Position numbers and translations under genes: made by a program
Assembly: GCA_031285625.1 (NCBI GenBank)
Contig: JAITVV010000007.1
Span: 1-64,000 of the forward strand
DNA from: Prevotella sp.
GTDB taxonomy: Bacteria > Bacteroidota > Bacteroidia > Bacteroidales > Dysgonomonadaceae
DNA length: 64,000 bases
Direction of reading: 5' to 3'
The notes under the pieces: model-generated
Databases searched by the model: none
Told to the model about the DNA's origin: nothing
The model's input: only the letters and a program-made list of their open reading frames with translations
Shown here: positions 33,246 to 42,101 of the stretch, one piece after another
Layout: each line of letters opens with the position of its first letter
Position numbering within the stretch: the first letter of the stretch is position 1

Positions 33246-33947
33246 ATGATCTCATTCACTATTAACATAGGATTGGCCCTTCTGCTGGGTATGTGCATAG
33301 GGCTCGAACGCCAGTTGCGCCAACGGGTGGCGGGGTTACGCACCAATACGCTGGTATCTCTGGGAGCAGCCATATTTATGGTCATTGCCTGCAAAATAGG
33401 TGGGGATGCACAGGGACGCATCGCATCTTATATCATAAGTGGCATGGGCTTTCTGGGAGCAGGCGTCATTATTAAAGATGGAGCAACAATAAGAGGGCTT
33501 AATACAGCCGCAACCCTTTGGTGTACGGCTGCTATCGGGGCATTCTGTGGACTCGGTTATATCTACGAACCTTTGATAGGAACAGCTTTTATTATTACAG
33601 TGCATCTCATTTTACGCCCCTTATCGAATAGGATAATGAAGTCTACAGCTTTTGTCGATAAGGAAACCGAAGAATATCGCTATAAGTTCGTCACCTGCTG
33701 TAAAGAAAATGTAGAAAACCACATACGAGTATTATTTATCCAGTATATCGGAAACACCAACGACCTGATGCTGAGTTCCCTTACGAGCTACAATGCAGAT
33801 ACTCCTACATCGGCTGTGATAGAGGCAGATATTATCAGCTTCTCTAAACAAGATGCCGCAATAGAAAAGATTGCTTCTTTCCTCACTCTGGAAAGTGGTG
33901 TAACTTCTATTAAGTGGGAAGTAAGCAGCATGGATGCACATTCATGA
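33246..33947 (+). CDS. MgtC/SapB family membrane protein
   Basis: This is a 233-residue inner-membrane protein. The N-terminal half has four or five hydrophobic segments with the family motifs ALLLGMCIGLERQLRQR, AGLRTNTLVSLGAAIFM and GMGFLGAGVIIKDGATIRGL, followed by LNTAATLWCTAAIGAFCG. The C-terminal soluble part (about 145-233) corresponds to the ACT-like domain of MgtC. MgtC proteins help bacteria cope with low Mg2+ and acid, partly by inhibiting F-type ATP synthase; that effect is known for Salmonella only. It lies just after mgtA, as in the classical mgtCB pairing, and is followed by a terminator. Confidence 0.88.
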   Translation: MISFTINIGLALLLGMCIGLERQLRQRVAGLRTNTLVSLGAAIFMVIACKIGGDAQGRIASYIISGMGFLGAGVIIKDGATIRGLNTAATLWCTAAIGAFCGLGYIYEPLIGTAFIITVHLILRPLSNRIMKSTAFVDKETEEYRYKFVTCCKENVENHIRVLFIQYIGNTNDLMLSSLTSYNADTPTSAVIEADIISFSKQDAAIEKIASFLTLESGVTSIKWEVSSMDAHS

Positions 33948-33953
33948 AATATA

Positions 33954-34025
33954 GGATTAAGAAAGTCGCAGGTGTGAGAAATTATTAACTCCTACTCATC
34001 GCTTCCCGCTTTCTTAATCCTTTTT
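33954..34025 (+). terminator. Terminator between the MgtC-like gene and the efflux operon
   Basis: GGATTAAGAAAG (33954-33965) and CTTTCTTAATCC (34009-34020) form a perfect 12-bp stem with a 43-nt loop, followed by five T. It separates the two transcription units, each with its own TCTAA array. Confidence 0.65.
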
Positions 34026-34093
34026 CTAATAGTTTTCTAATAACTTTCTAAGACTTCTCTAACAGGCTGAAAAGAATCAACTCCCTACTTTTG
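34025..34093 (+). promoter_or_regulatory. Efflux operon 1 promoter with four 11-bp-spaced TCTAA boxes
   Basis: TCTAA starts at 34025, 34036, 34047 and 34058, followed after 23 bp by TACTTTTG (34086-34093), 32 bp before the adaptor gene. Number, phase and distance are identical to the mgtA promoter array at 30473. Confidence 0.7.
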
Positions 34094-34124
34094 CCGCAAA
34101 AAATAATTCTAAAAACAGAAAAAT

Positions 34125-35234
34125 ATGAAGAACAGGAAACCATTACAGCTCATATTGCTATTGTCGGTAATATGCCTTGCCGCTTGTAAAAGCAAAGATG
34201 TAGAAAATGAAGCGAATGCTTATCAGATAAAGGGAGATACAGTGTATGTAGATAATAACAACATTCTTATTTCGAAAATAAAACTATCAGAGGTAGAAGT
34301 TGAACCCTATTCAAAAGAAGTAATAACGGCAGGAACCGTTCAACCCATCCCTACACAATTTGCTTACGTAGCACCGCCTTTCTCGGGAAGAATTATAAAG
34401 TCATATATTAAATTAGGGCAACGGATTGCGAAAGATACTCCTTTATTTGAAATAAATTCCCCCGATTTTACTGCTGCTCAGAAAGATTTCTATCAGGCTC
34501 AATCGTCGAGGGAACTCGCTCAAAAGGAACTCAAACGTAAAGAGGATTTAATAGAAAACGGAGTCAGCTCGCAAAAAGAACTGGAAGAGGCTTTAAGCGC
34601 CTTACAGATTGCGGAGAAAGAATATGAGAATGCTCATGCGGCTTTGCTGGTCTATCAGGTAAACCCCGAAGATATGGTATTGGGACAATCGCTTATAGTG
34701 CGTTCCCCGATTTCGGGCAATGTAATAGAAAATAACATTGTTACGGGTCAATATATCAAAAACGATTCGGAACCGATTGCCACTATTGCCGACCTTTCGC
34801 AGGTATGGGTTACGGCACAGGTAAAAGAAAAAGATATCCGCTTTATACACGAAGGCGACAGCATAGAAATGTTTATGTCGGCTTATCCCGAAGAAATCAT
34901 CAACGGGAAAGTTTTCCATGTCGAAGAAGCGGTAGACGAAGCTACCCGCTCGATAAAAGTGCTGTCTGTCTGTGATAACAAAGAAGAACTCCTCAAGATA
35001 GGCATGTATACTACCGTGCACTTTCTGGACAAATCGTCCGACTTTGTCCATGTCCCCGAAAAAGCATTGCTGCAAGGAGAGAAAGACAGCTACGTATACG
35101 TGGAATCGGCGCCTAATACATATATCCGCACTCCTGTAGAAGTCGAAAGTTCAAAAAATGGGAAAGCCGTAATCGCAAAAGGACTCAGGGCTGATTGTAA
35201 AATCATTAGTGAAGGAGGGTACTATTTAAAGTAA
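34125..35234 (+). CDS. RND efflux periplasmic adaptor (CzcB/CusB type), set 1
   Basis: This is a 369-residue lipoprotein (signal ending LAAC, Cys21). It is the membrane-fusion subunit that joins the RND pump to the outer-membrane channel. The barrel-sandwich hybrid is seen in PPFSGRIIKSYIKLGQRIAK and, after a helical hairpin (about residues 115-180), SPISGNVIENNIVTGQYIK. The beta-barrel region includes LSQVWVTAQVKEKDI. Heavy-metal RND adaptors of the CzcB group look like this; no N- or C-terminal metal-binding extension with clustered Met or His is visible, so the metal is not predicted. It is the first gene of the set-1 operon and its promoter carries the TCTAA array. Confidence 0.9.
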   Translation: MKNRKPLQLILLLSVICLAACKSKDVENEANAYQIKGDTVYVDNNNILISKIKLSEVEVEPYSKEVITAGTVQPIPTQFAYVAPPFSGRIIKSYIKLGQRIAKDTPLFEINSPDFTAAQKDFYQAQSSRELAQKELKRKEDLIENGVSSQKELEEALSALQIAEKEYENAHAALLVYQVNPEDMVLGQSLIVRSPISGNVIENNIVTGQYIKNDSEPIATIADLSQVWVTAQVKEKDIRFIHEGDSIEMFMSAYPEEIINGKVFHVEEAVDEATRSIKVLSVCDNKEELLKIGMYTTVHFLDKSSDFVHVPEKALLQGEKDSYVYVESAPNTYIRTPVEVESSKNGKAVIAKGLRADCKIISEGGYYLK

Positions 35235-35332
35235 AAGTCGCAGACCTTTTTATTTACCCGAGAAGTCAAACCACAGGCATGTTGTAATCAGAAAATATGC
35301 CATTTAATTCCAACTTTCATTCAAGTTATATT

Positions 35333-37894
35333 ATGAAAAAAGATTTAATGTTGACGGTTATACAAAAAAGATGGGTGCTGCTGTGCCTATTCATTATACT
35401 CTGTTTCTTCGGTTATTACTCGTGGAAACAACTATCCATCGAAGCTTATCCTGATATTGCGGATGTTACTTCACAGGTGGTTACCCAAGTGCCAGGATTG
35501 GCTGCCGAAGAGGTGGAGCAACAAATAACGATTCCTCTCGAAAGGGCTTTAAACGGGTTGCCGGGTATGCACGTTATGCGAAGCAAAAGCACTTTCGGGC
35601 TATCGATGATAACTATCGTTTTCGAAGATGGTACAGAAGATTATTGGAGTCGCCAGAGAGTACAGGAAAGGCTCGACGAGGTGGAACTACCTTATGATGC
35701 CGTACCAGGACTAGACCCGTTAACCTCTCCTACAGGAGAGATTTACCGCTATATTATCGAAAGTGACAAACACTCGTTAAGGGAACTAACCGATTTGCAG
35801 AACTGGGTAATTATTCCACGTATCAAGCAGGTTTCGGGAGTAACTGATGTCAGCAATTTCGGAGGGATAACTACACAATATCAGGTAGAAATTGACCCAC
35901 AAAAACTTGAACAATATCATATCTCATTAGACCAAGTCATGGAAGCCATCGAGAACAATAATTCCAATGTCGGAGGCAGTGTTCTCAATCGGGGTGACCT
36001 CGGATATGTGGTAAGGGGAATCGGGCTTATTTCCGATTTGGAAGACTTAGGCAAAATTGTTGTCAGTTCCGAAAACGGAGTACCTGTTTTTCTTAATGAT
36101 ATAGGTAAACTAAAATACGGAAATCTCGAACGTAAAGGTGTTTTCGGATATACCGACCGCAAACGTGAGTATTCGGAAAGTATAGAGGGTATTGTCCTTT
36201 TATTGAAGCATGAAAATCCTTCTATTGTGTTGGAGGGTATCAAAAATGCAGTGGATGAACTGAACAGCGAAACACTTCCCGAAGGTGTGAATATTCACGT
36301 ATTTCTCGACCGTACCCAGCTGGTCGATACAACACTCCACACTGTATCGCGTACACTGCTCGAAGGTATGATTCTGGTTATTATCGTACTCATTGTTTTT
36401 CTCGGAAGTTGGCGCGGGGCACTGCTCGTAGCCGTTACGATTCCCATATCGTTACTTATTGCATTCATACTGATGCATCTCACGAATATTCCTGCAAACC
36501 TTTTATCACTGGGGGCTATCGATTTCGGTATCATAGTAGATGGTGCCATTGTGATGATGGAAACCATACTAAAGAAGAGGGAAGACCATCCGCAGGAATA
36601 TCTGGAAGAAAAAAGTATTTCGAAACGTGTAATAGAAGTTGCTAAACCGATTGCATTTGCCACTATAATTATCATCACGGCCTATTTGCCTCTTTTCGCA
36701 TTCGAACGTGTCGAACGTAAATTGTTCACTCCGATGGCATTTACGGTAAGTTATGCTTTAATCGGCGCTTTGCTGGTAGCCTTGTTTCTCATTCCGGGAA
36801 TCGGATATGCGCTTTACCGCAAACCGAAAAAGATATATCATAATAAATGGCTCGAAAAACTGACCTTGAAATATTCGGACGCAGTAAGCAAAATACTGAA
36901 AAAACCGAAAAAAGTAATCGTATCCGTCGCTGTCATTTTTGTTTGTGCCATCGGACTGTCTGTCTTTGTTGGAAAAGATTTCCTACCTGTGTTGGACGAA
37001 GGTTCTATCTGGATGCAGGTAAATCTCCCACCGGGAATATCAGTGGAAAAATCGAGGGAGCTATCCGATACACTACGGCAACGGACTATGAAGCATGGTG
37101 AAGTCACCTACATTGCCGTTCAGGCAGGGCGTAACGATGACGGTACAGACCCTTTCACTCCATCACATTTCGAGGTTTCCATCGGTATCAAGCCGTACAG
37201 TGAATGGCCGAGCGGAAAAACCAAGAACGATCTGATAGACGAATTAGCAAAAGAATATGAGTCACTGGCAGGCTTCCGTGTCGGATTCAGTCAGCCGATG
37301 ATCGACGGAGTGATGGATAAGATTGCAGGTGCGCATAGTGAACTGGTAATCAAAGTGTATGGCGACGAATTCAAAGAAACCCGACGGATTGCCGAAGATA
37401 TTATGAATACCCTGAAAAACGTGGAAGGTGCCGTCGATTTGGATATCGACCAGGAACCGCCCCTGCCTCAATTGCAGGTACATATGAACAGGGATGCCAT
37501 TGCGCGTTACGGGTTGAATGTTTCGGATGTGAGTAACCTGATTGAGGTGGCAATAGGAGGCAAAGCCATATCCCAGATTTATCAGAACGACAGAGTATAT
37601 GATATTACCTGCAAGTACGATGAAAATTCGCGCAACACCCCCGAAAAGATTGCTGCGCTGATGCTGACCTCCGCTACAGGAGCTAAGATACCGTTATCAC
37701 AGGTAGCCGATATAAAATTAAGTACAGGTGAAAGTACCATCACACGCGAAATGAACAAACGCCATCTGACCGTAAAGTTAAATCTTCGTGGGCGTGACCT
37801 CGGTTCTTTTCTTGAAGATGCCCAACATTCAATAGAAAAAAAATATAAAATACGACCACGAAAAATATCATATAAAGTGGGGCGGACAGTTTGA
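35333..37894 (+). CDS. Heavy-metal RND pump (CzcA/CusA family), set 1, N-terminal part before a frameshift
   Basis: This frame covers about 853 residues of a pump that is normally about 1030. The inner-membrane proton antiporter would move metal from periplasm or cytoplasm into the adaptor. Visible features: the first transmembrane segment, the porter domain, and a TM4 motif DFGIIVDGAIVMME with D397, D403 and E410, the three proton-relay residues of the divalent-cation (CzcA-like) branch. It also has the second porter half (FLPVLDEGSIWMQVNLPPG). After EDAQHSIEKK the frame is lost at a run of eight A (37836-37843); removing one A restores the family sequence into the next open frame. The start at 35333 was chosen because family members start MxxxxI near the first membrane segment. 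It may be a true mutation, a sequencing error or a slippage site. Confidence 0.85.
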   Translation: MKKDLMLTVIQKRWVLLCLFIILCFFGYYSWKQLSIEAYPDIADVTSQVVTQVPGLAAEEVEQQITIPLERALNGLPGMHVMRSKSTFGLSMITIVFEDGTEDYWSRQRVQERLDEVELPYDAVPGLDPLTSPTGEIYRYIIESDKHSLRELTDLQNWVIIPRIKQVSGVTDVSNFGGITTQYQVEIDPQKLEQYHISLDQVMEAIENNNSNVGGSVLNRGDLGYVVRGIGLISDLEDLGKIVVSSENGVPVFLNDIGKLKYGNLERKGVFGYTDRKREYSESIEGIVLLLKHENPSIVLEGIKNAVDELNSETLPEGVNIHVFLDRTQLVDTTLHTVSRTLLEGMILVIIVLIVFLGSWRGALLVAVTIPISLLIAFILMHLTNIPANLLSLGAIDFGIIVDGAIVMMETILKKREDHPQEYLEEKSISKRVIEVAKPIAFATIIIITAYLPLFAFERVERKLFTPMAFTVSYALIGALLVALFLIPGIGYALYRKPKKIYHNKWLEKLTLKYSDAVSKILKKPKKVIVSVAVIFVCAIGLSVFVGKDFLPVLDEGSIWMQVNLPPGISVEKSRELSDTLRQRTMKHGEVTYIAVQAGRNDDGTDPFTPSHFEVSIGIKPYSEWPSGKTKNDLIDELAKEYESLAGFRVGFSQPMIDGVMDKIAGAHSELVIKVYGDEFKETRRIAEDIMNTLKNVEGAVDLDIDQEPPLPQLQVHMNRDAIARYGLNVSDVSNLIEVAIGGKAISQIYQNDRVYDITCKYDENSRNTPEKIAALMLTSATGAKIPLSQVADIKLSTGESTITREMNKRHLTVKLNLRGRDLGSFLEDAQHSIEKKYKIRPRKISYKVGRTV

Positions 37895-38438
37895 AAATCA
37901 ACACCGCGCCTATTCACGCTTAGCTGTTATTGTTCCTTTGGCTCTGGCAATTATGTTTATCTTGCTGTATGCCGCTTTCGGAAAATTCCGTCAGGCAGGA
38001 TTGGTTTTGACCATTGTTCCGTTGGCTTTGTTCGGCGGCATGCTCGCCCTCAATCTAAGAGGAATGACGCTGAACGTATCTTCTGCAGTCGGTTTTATCG
38101 CTTTGTTCGGTGTCGCCATTCAAAACGGCGTGATTATGATTTCGCATATCAATGGTTTACGCAAAGACGGAATGCCATTACTAAAAGCGGTTTCTGATGG
38201 TACACGTCATCGTTTCCGCCCGATACTGATGACTGCGACAGTTGCTATATTGGGATTATTGCCTGCTTCTCTTGCTACGGGTATAGGTTCTGATGTACAG
38301 CGTCCCCTTGCCACCGTTATCGTATACGGTCTGATGTTTTCGACTATTATTACCCTGTTTGCCTTACCTGTCTTTTATTACATGATAGAAAATAAAGCAG
38401 AAAAATCAAAAAAAGAATCGGAATATGAAAATAAATAA
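37844..38438 (+). pseudogene. Heavy-metal RND pump, set 1, C-terminal part after the frameshift
   Basis: This is the continuation of the pump gene in the +1 frame. It reads KYDHEKYHIKWGGQFENQHR just after the A8 run and then carries the last transmembrane segments (LAIMFILLYAAFGKFRQAGL, GFIALFGVAIQNGVIMISHI, and MTATVAILGLLPASLATGIG). The join to the upstream frame needs only one base. The end overlaps the outer-membrane factor gene by 14 bp. The part from 37938 could be translated alone from an internal ATG, but would be only 166 residues and not a working pump. Confidence 0.85.
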
Positions 38439-39678
38439 AGTACAATCCATAATAGTAATGAGTATTCTCATCCTGATGAATTTTGCGGCCTTTGCACAGT
38501 CGCAGAATTCTATGGATGGAATGAATCCAATTTTATCTTTCCACGAATATTTAAATCAGGTGGGAAAAAAGAACCTCAATTTTCTGGCTGAAAAATACAA
38601 TGTAGATATTGCCGAAGCCGAAATGATTGCACAAAAAGTGCTTCCCGACCCCGATTTGGAGTTTGAAGCGGCGGACGAAACTTTTACTCTGGGATTAGCT
38701 TATAACCTTGAACTGGGTAATAAACGCGGTGCGAGAGTACGTCTTGCCAAAAGCCAGTCGGAATTAGAAAAGCTGGTTCTCGAATATTATTATCAGGAAT
38801 TGCGTGCCGAGGCTGCCAATTTGTTTCTGGATGCCATACAACAGCGGGAGCTGCTGACTGTGAAGAAAAGCTCTTATGAATATATGCTGCAATTGAGCCA
38901 TTCGGACAGTATCCGTTTTCGTTTGGGAGAAATAACCGAAACCGATGCCCGTCAATCGAAACTGGAAGCAGCCACTTTACTCAATGATGTTTTTGAACAG
39001 GAAGCTGTATATAAATCGACATTGGTGTTACTCAATCAATTTATGGGCAGAACCTCTGATACCCTGAATATTCCTTCTGGAAAGTGGGATACATTGAATA
39101 GGGAATATATACTTCCTGAGCTTACGTCCTTAGGACTAACTACTCGTATAGATTTGTTTGCTGCAAACAAAAACATTGAAGTGGTAACGAACCAACATAA
39201 ACTGGTAAAAGCCGAACGAAAAATGGATTTAGGTTTGTCACTTAATTACGAACGGGATTGGCATGGATTCCTTCCGCCATCCCGTTCATTTACGGCAGGT
39301 ATTTCTATTCCGCTTAAGTTCTCCAACCTGAATAAAGGCGCAGTGAAAGCGGCACAATTCGGGATAGAACAATCGAAAATCCAGCAACAGAATATGGAGT
39401 TGCAAATCAAATCCGAAATATCACAGGCATTTTTTCATTTCGAGGCTGCCAAGAAAAAATTAAGGCAGTACCAGTCAGGACTATTAGACGAATCCCATAA
39501 AATACTGGATGGTATGGTTTATAAATACAAACGCGGCGAAACAAGCATTATGGAAGTCCTGATTGCTCAACGTACCTATAATGAAGTTCAGGAGCAATAT
39601 CTGGAAACCATGAAAGGATATGTTTCGTCTTTAGTCGAACTGCAAAAAACATGTGGTATATGGGACATTGAGTTCTAA
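38425..39678 (+). CDS. Outer-membrane efflux protein (TolC family), set 1
   Basis: This is a 417-residue outer-membrane factor with a signal peptide (cleavage near residue 24, AFAQS). It has long alpha-helical stretches and a duplicated TolC pattern: ADETFTLGLAYNLELGNKRG and SLNYERDWHG with PPSRSFTAGISIPLKFSNLN are the usual beta-barrel strands. Its role is to carry metal from the adaptor-pump complex to the outside. It starts within the 3' end of the pump gene, so the order is adaptor, pump, channel. Length is within the CzcC/CusC range. Confidence 0.88.
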   Translation: MKINKVQSIIVMSILILMNFAAFAQSQNSMDGMNPILSFHEYLNQVGKKNLNFLAEKYNVDIAEAEMIAQKVLPDPDLEFEAADETFTLGLAYNLELGNKRGARVRLAKSQSELEKLVLEYYYQELRAEAANLFLDAIQQRELLTVKKSSYEYMLQLSHSDSIRFRLGEITETDARQSKLEAATLLNDVFEQEAVYKSTLVLLNQFMGRTSDTLNIPSGKWDTLNREYILPELTSLGLTTRIDLFAANKNIEVVTNQHKLVKAERKMDLGLSLNYERDWHGFLPPSRSFTAGISIPLKFSNLNKGAVKAAQFGIEQSKIQQQNMELQIKSEISQAFFHFEAAKKKLRQYQSGLLDESHKILDGMVYKYKRGETSIMEVLIAQRTYNEVQEQYLETMKGYVSSLVELQKTCGIWDIEF

Positions 39679-39684
39679 AAAGTT

Positions 39685-39692
39685 TATCTTTG
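39685..39692 (+). promoter_or_regulatory. Possible internal -7 box before response regulator 1
   Basis: TATCTTTG lies 25 bp before the regulator start. A -33 TTTG box is not found at the usual distance, so the two-component genes may instead be read through from the efflux operon. Confidence 0.35.
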
Positions 39693-39717
39693 CTTTATAG
39701 CCTTTATTCTATTTGGT

Positions 39718-40407
39718 ATGAAAAAAATATTGGTCATAGAAGATGAAAAACGGATAGCCGAAATTTTGCAGAAAGGCCTTTATGAATTCGGCTTCGAAGT
39801 TAGTGTCGCTTTCGATGGAGATACAGGTAAAAGACTCATTAATTCGAATTCTTACGACCTCATCATTACGGACATCATTCTTCCTCATCACAATGGCTTT
39901 GAACTGACAAAGGTAATTAAGGATAAGAACCCTCATACGCCTGTAATCATGCTGACGGCACTCGGTGCGACAGACGATAAGCTGGACGGATTCGATGCTG
40001 GAGCCGACGATTATATGGTAAAACCGTTTGACTTACGGGAATTGAATGCACGGATAAATGTGCTGTTGAAAAGACATCCAAACCAGAACGAAAATGTTGT
40101 AATGAATGAACTGAAGTATGATAGTTTAACTATGCAACTGGACACCAGAAAGGTCTTTCGTTCAGGAAAAGAAATAAAACTAACCCCCAAAGAATTTAAC
40201 CTGCTGAAATACCTGCTCGAAAATCCCGAAAGGGTTTTGCCCCGTTCCGAAATAGCCGAAAAAGTATGGGACACGCATTTCGATACGGGTACTAATTTTA
40301 TAGATGTGTATATCAATTACCTGAGAGGAAAAATTGATAAGGCTTTCGATAAGAAACTCATTCATACTAGTCCCGGCATCGGATTTATTCTAAAATCGGA
40401 AGAATGA
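39718..40407 (+). CDS. OmpR-family response regulator, set 1
   Basis: This is a 229-residue regulator: a receiver domain (about 1-120, phosphoacceptor D52 in IITDIILPHHNGFEL, conserved Lys in YMVKPFDLRELN) and a winged-helix DNA-binding domain (about 130-228, with LTPKEFNLLKYLLENPERVL and FIDVYINYLRGKID). It is of the CusR/CzcR type that controls metal efflux. Its stop overlaps the kinase start by 4 bp (ATGA). It is the most likely binder of the twin TCTAA arrays in front of mgtA and the set-1 efflux operon. Confidence 0.93.
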   Translation: MKKILVIEDEKRIAEILQKGLYEFGFEVSVAFDGDTGKRLINSNSYDLIITDIILPHHNGFELTKVIKDKNPHTPVIMLTALGATDDKLDGFDAGADDYMVKPFDLRELNARINVLLKRHPNQNENVVMNELKYDSLTMQLDTRKVFRSGKEIKLTPKEFNLLKYLLENPERVLPRSEIAEKVWDTHFDTGTNFIDVYINYLRGKIDKAFDKKLIHTSPGIGFILKSEE

Positions 40408-41774
40408 AGATAAAGACCAAAATAGCGCTTCGATACTCGATTGTCACCGCCATATTAATGGCGGTTTTCGCTACTATTGTCTATTTTGTTTCAGCTCACG
40501 ACAGGGAAATCGAATTTTATGATGACCTCTACAAAGAAGGCGTATCGAAAGCTAATTTATATTTCGAAGCGAAAGCCAGTCCCGAAACCATGCATTCCAT
40601 CTATAAGAACAACATAGAATATATCGACGAAGTGGAAGTCGCCATTTACAATACGCAGTTCAGCCTTTTGTATCATGACGCAAAAGATATAGATATTGTA
40701 AAGGAAACGCCTGACCTTATCACAAGAGTTATCAATTCAAAAAAGAACATTGATTTTTATGTGGAGAAATATCAGGCAGTCGGTTTTATCTTTCATCACA
40801 ATAATTCTCAGTATATAGTTACGGCAGCAGCTTTTGACGGTTACGGTTATAATAAATTGCACAGGCTTTTTGTCAATTTACTTATCCTTACCCTCCTTTC
40901 TATAATTACTTCTTTTATTGTCGGTTACTATCTGGCAAAGAGAGCCCTGAAACCTGTATCGGAAATCTCAAACAAGATGAAAGAGATAACCGCCAATAAT
41001 CTGGATTTAAGATTACTCAGCTACAATGAGAAAGACGAATTCGGAGAATTGGCGACTTCCTTCAACAAAGCTCTGGATATTATAGAATCTTCTTTCGAAT
41101 CGCAGAAAATGTTTGTCAGTAATGTGTCGCATGAATTGCGGACTCCGCTGGCTACCTTAATCGGTGAAATTGATTATGCTTTGTTGAAAAAGCGTACCAT
41201 TGAAGAATATATCCATACACTCCAAACATCGAAGCAAGATACTGTACGCCTGATAAAATTGGTGAACGGTTTACTCGATTTGGCCAAAGCAAGTTATGAT
41301 GAAAGCAAAATATCGATGGGAGAAGTACGTATAGACGAGATACTCCTCGATGCGAGGGAAGAGGTTTTAAGGTTGAATCCTGATTACAAAATCGATTTAC
41401 AATTTACACATCCTACAGAAAACGATTCCGAATTAATTGTTTCAGGTAATGAATACCTTTTGAAAACCGCTTTCTCTAACCTAATGGAGAATAATTGCAA
41501 ATTTTCTGCCAATAGAACATCGACCGTGAAAATATATTCAGTGGAAAACTCATTGCATATAAGCTTCTCCGATACGGGTATTGGTATCCCGTCTGAAGAT
41601 TTGGAGAATATCTTTAAACCATTCTACAGGGGAAGAAACAAAGAATTCATTGATGGCAACGGTATAGGTCTGGCTCTGGTCGATAAAGTTATCAAGATTC
41701 ATAAAGGAAAGATAGGAATAGATTCAGTTATTGGCGTCGGCACGGTTTTTAATATTGAATTCTTTGTCCTTTGA
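40404..41774 (+). CDS. Sensor histidine kinase, set 1
   Basis: This is a 456-residue inner-membrane kinase. Transmembrane segments lie near residues 10-30 and 155-180 with a periplasmic sensor loop between; a HAMP domain follows (about 178-230). The H box SHELRTPLATLIGE has H243. The ATPase domain has the N box LMENNCKFS, the G1 box DTGIGIP and the G2 box GNGIGLAL. It pairs with the overlapping response regulator. The signal is presumably a periplasmic metal, from gene context; the sensor loop has no obvious Met or His cluster. Confidence 0.92.
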   Translation: MKIKTKIALRYSIVTAILMAVFATIVYFVSAHDREIEFYDDLYKEGVSKANLYFEAKASPETMHSIYKNNIEYIDEVEVAIYNTQFSLLYHDAKDIDIVKETPDLITRVINSKKNIDFYVEKYQAVGFIFHHNNSQYIVTAAAFDGYGYNKLHRLFVNLLILTLLSIITSFIVGYYLAKRALKPVSEISNKMKEITANNLDLRLLSYNEKDEFGELATSFNKALDIIESSFESQKMFVSNVSHELRTPLATLIGEIDYALLKKRTIEEYIHTLQTSKQDTVRLIKLVNGLLDLAKASYDESKISMGEVRIDEILLDAREEVLRLNPDYKIDLQFTHPTENDSELIVSGNEYLLKTAFSNLMENNCKFSANRTSTVKIYSVENSLHISFSDTGIGIPSEDLENIFKPFYRGRNKEFIDGNGIGLALVDKVIKIHKGKIGIDSVIGVGTVFNIEFFVL

Positions 41775-41861
41775 ATATAAAGTAGTAAATTATATTCCAA
41801 AGAATACAAGTCAACTCTAAGCCAAAAGTGGCATTTTGAGAGACAATCCAAAGACAGAAAC

Positions 41862-41880
41862 TGTTACTAAATCGTTACTA
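41862..41880 (+). repeat. Candidate arm-type sites, right end of island 2
   Basis: TGTTACTA (41862-41869) and CGTTACTA (41873-41880) are 11 bp apart, 70 bp before the proposed core at 41951. Island 1 has the same layout at its right end. The rest of 41775-42296 holds no gene. Confidence 0.45.
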
Positions 41881-41950
41881 TTTGGATTGCATATATTAAG
41901 TAAATGACTGACAATTATCAATTTAAAATATAAATTGGTTGATCCATATG

Positions 41951-41958
41951 GGATCACT
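41951..41958 (+). repeat. Proposed degenerate attachment core between island 2 and the third unit
   Basis: GGATCACT equals the last 8 bases of the 16-bp att core. By itself an 8-mer is weak evidence. Its support is its position: 78 bp after the arm-type pair and 48 bp before a strong terminator, as at the two better junctions. Confidence 0.4.
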
Positions 41959-42006
41959 AGGCGAACCGAACCTTCGGGGACAGTTCAAAGCCAAAAGCAC
42001 AGGAAA

Positions 42007-42040
42007 GTCTTCTAAAGTATTAGTTTAGAAGACCTTTTTA
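42007..42040 (+). terminator. Terminator at the start of the third unit
   Basis: GTCTTCTAAA (42007-42016) and TTTAGAAGAC (42024-42033) form a perfect 10-bp stem with a 7-nt loop, followed by a T-run. Confidence 0.75.
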
Positions 42041-42101
42041 TTTAATAAATTCTCCTGAGAGACTTCACCAAGACATAAAAAGCCTTCAAAAAATCGAAAA
42101 T

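Larger units (their letters stand above)
30223..41958 (+). mobile_element. Putative integrative island 2 (11.7 kb), cargo only
   Basis: The left edge is the att repeat at 30207. The right edge is proposed at 41951-41958, where GGATCACT (the last 8 bases of the att core) is found 78 bp after an 11-bp-spaced GTTACTA pair. The same distance in island 1 is 77 bp. The unit carries mgtA, an MgtC-like gene, an RND efflux set and a two-component system, and no integrase. That it moved as one unit is inferred. Confidence 0.5.

Noticed and set aside
41959-41995. A tRNA-like stretch after the third junction (CCGAA/TTCGG hairpin and GTTCAAAG)
   Set aside because: It does not fold into a cloverleaf and has no acceptor or anticodon arm.
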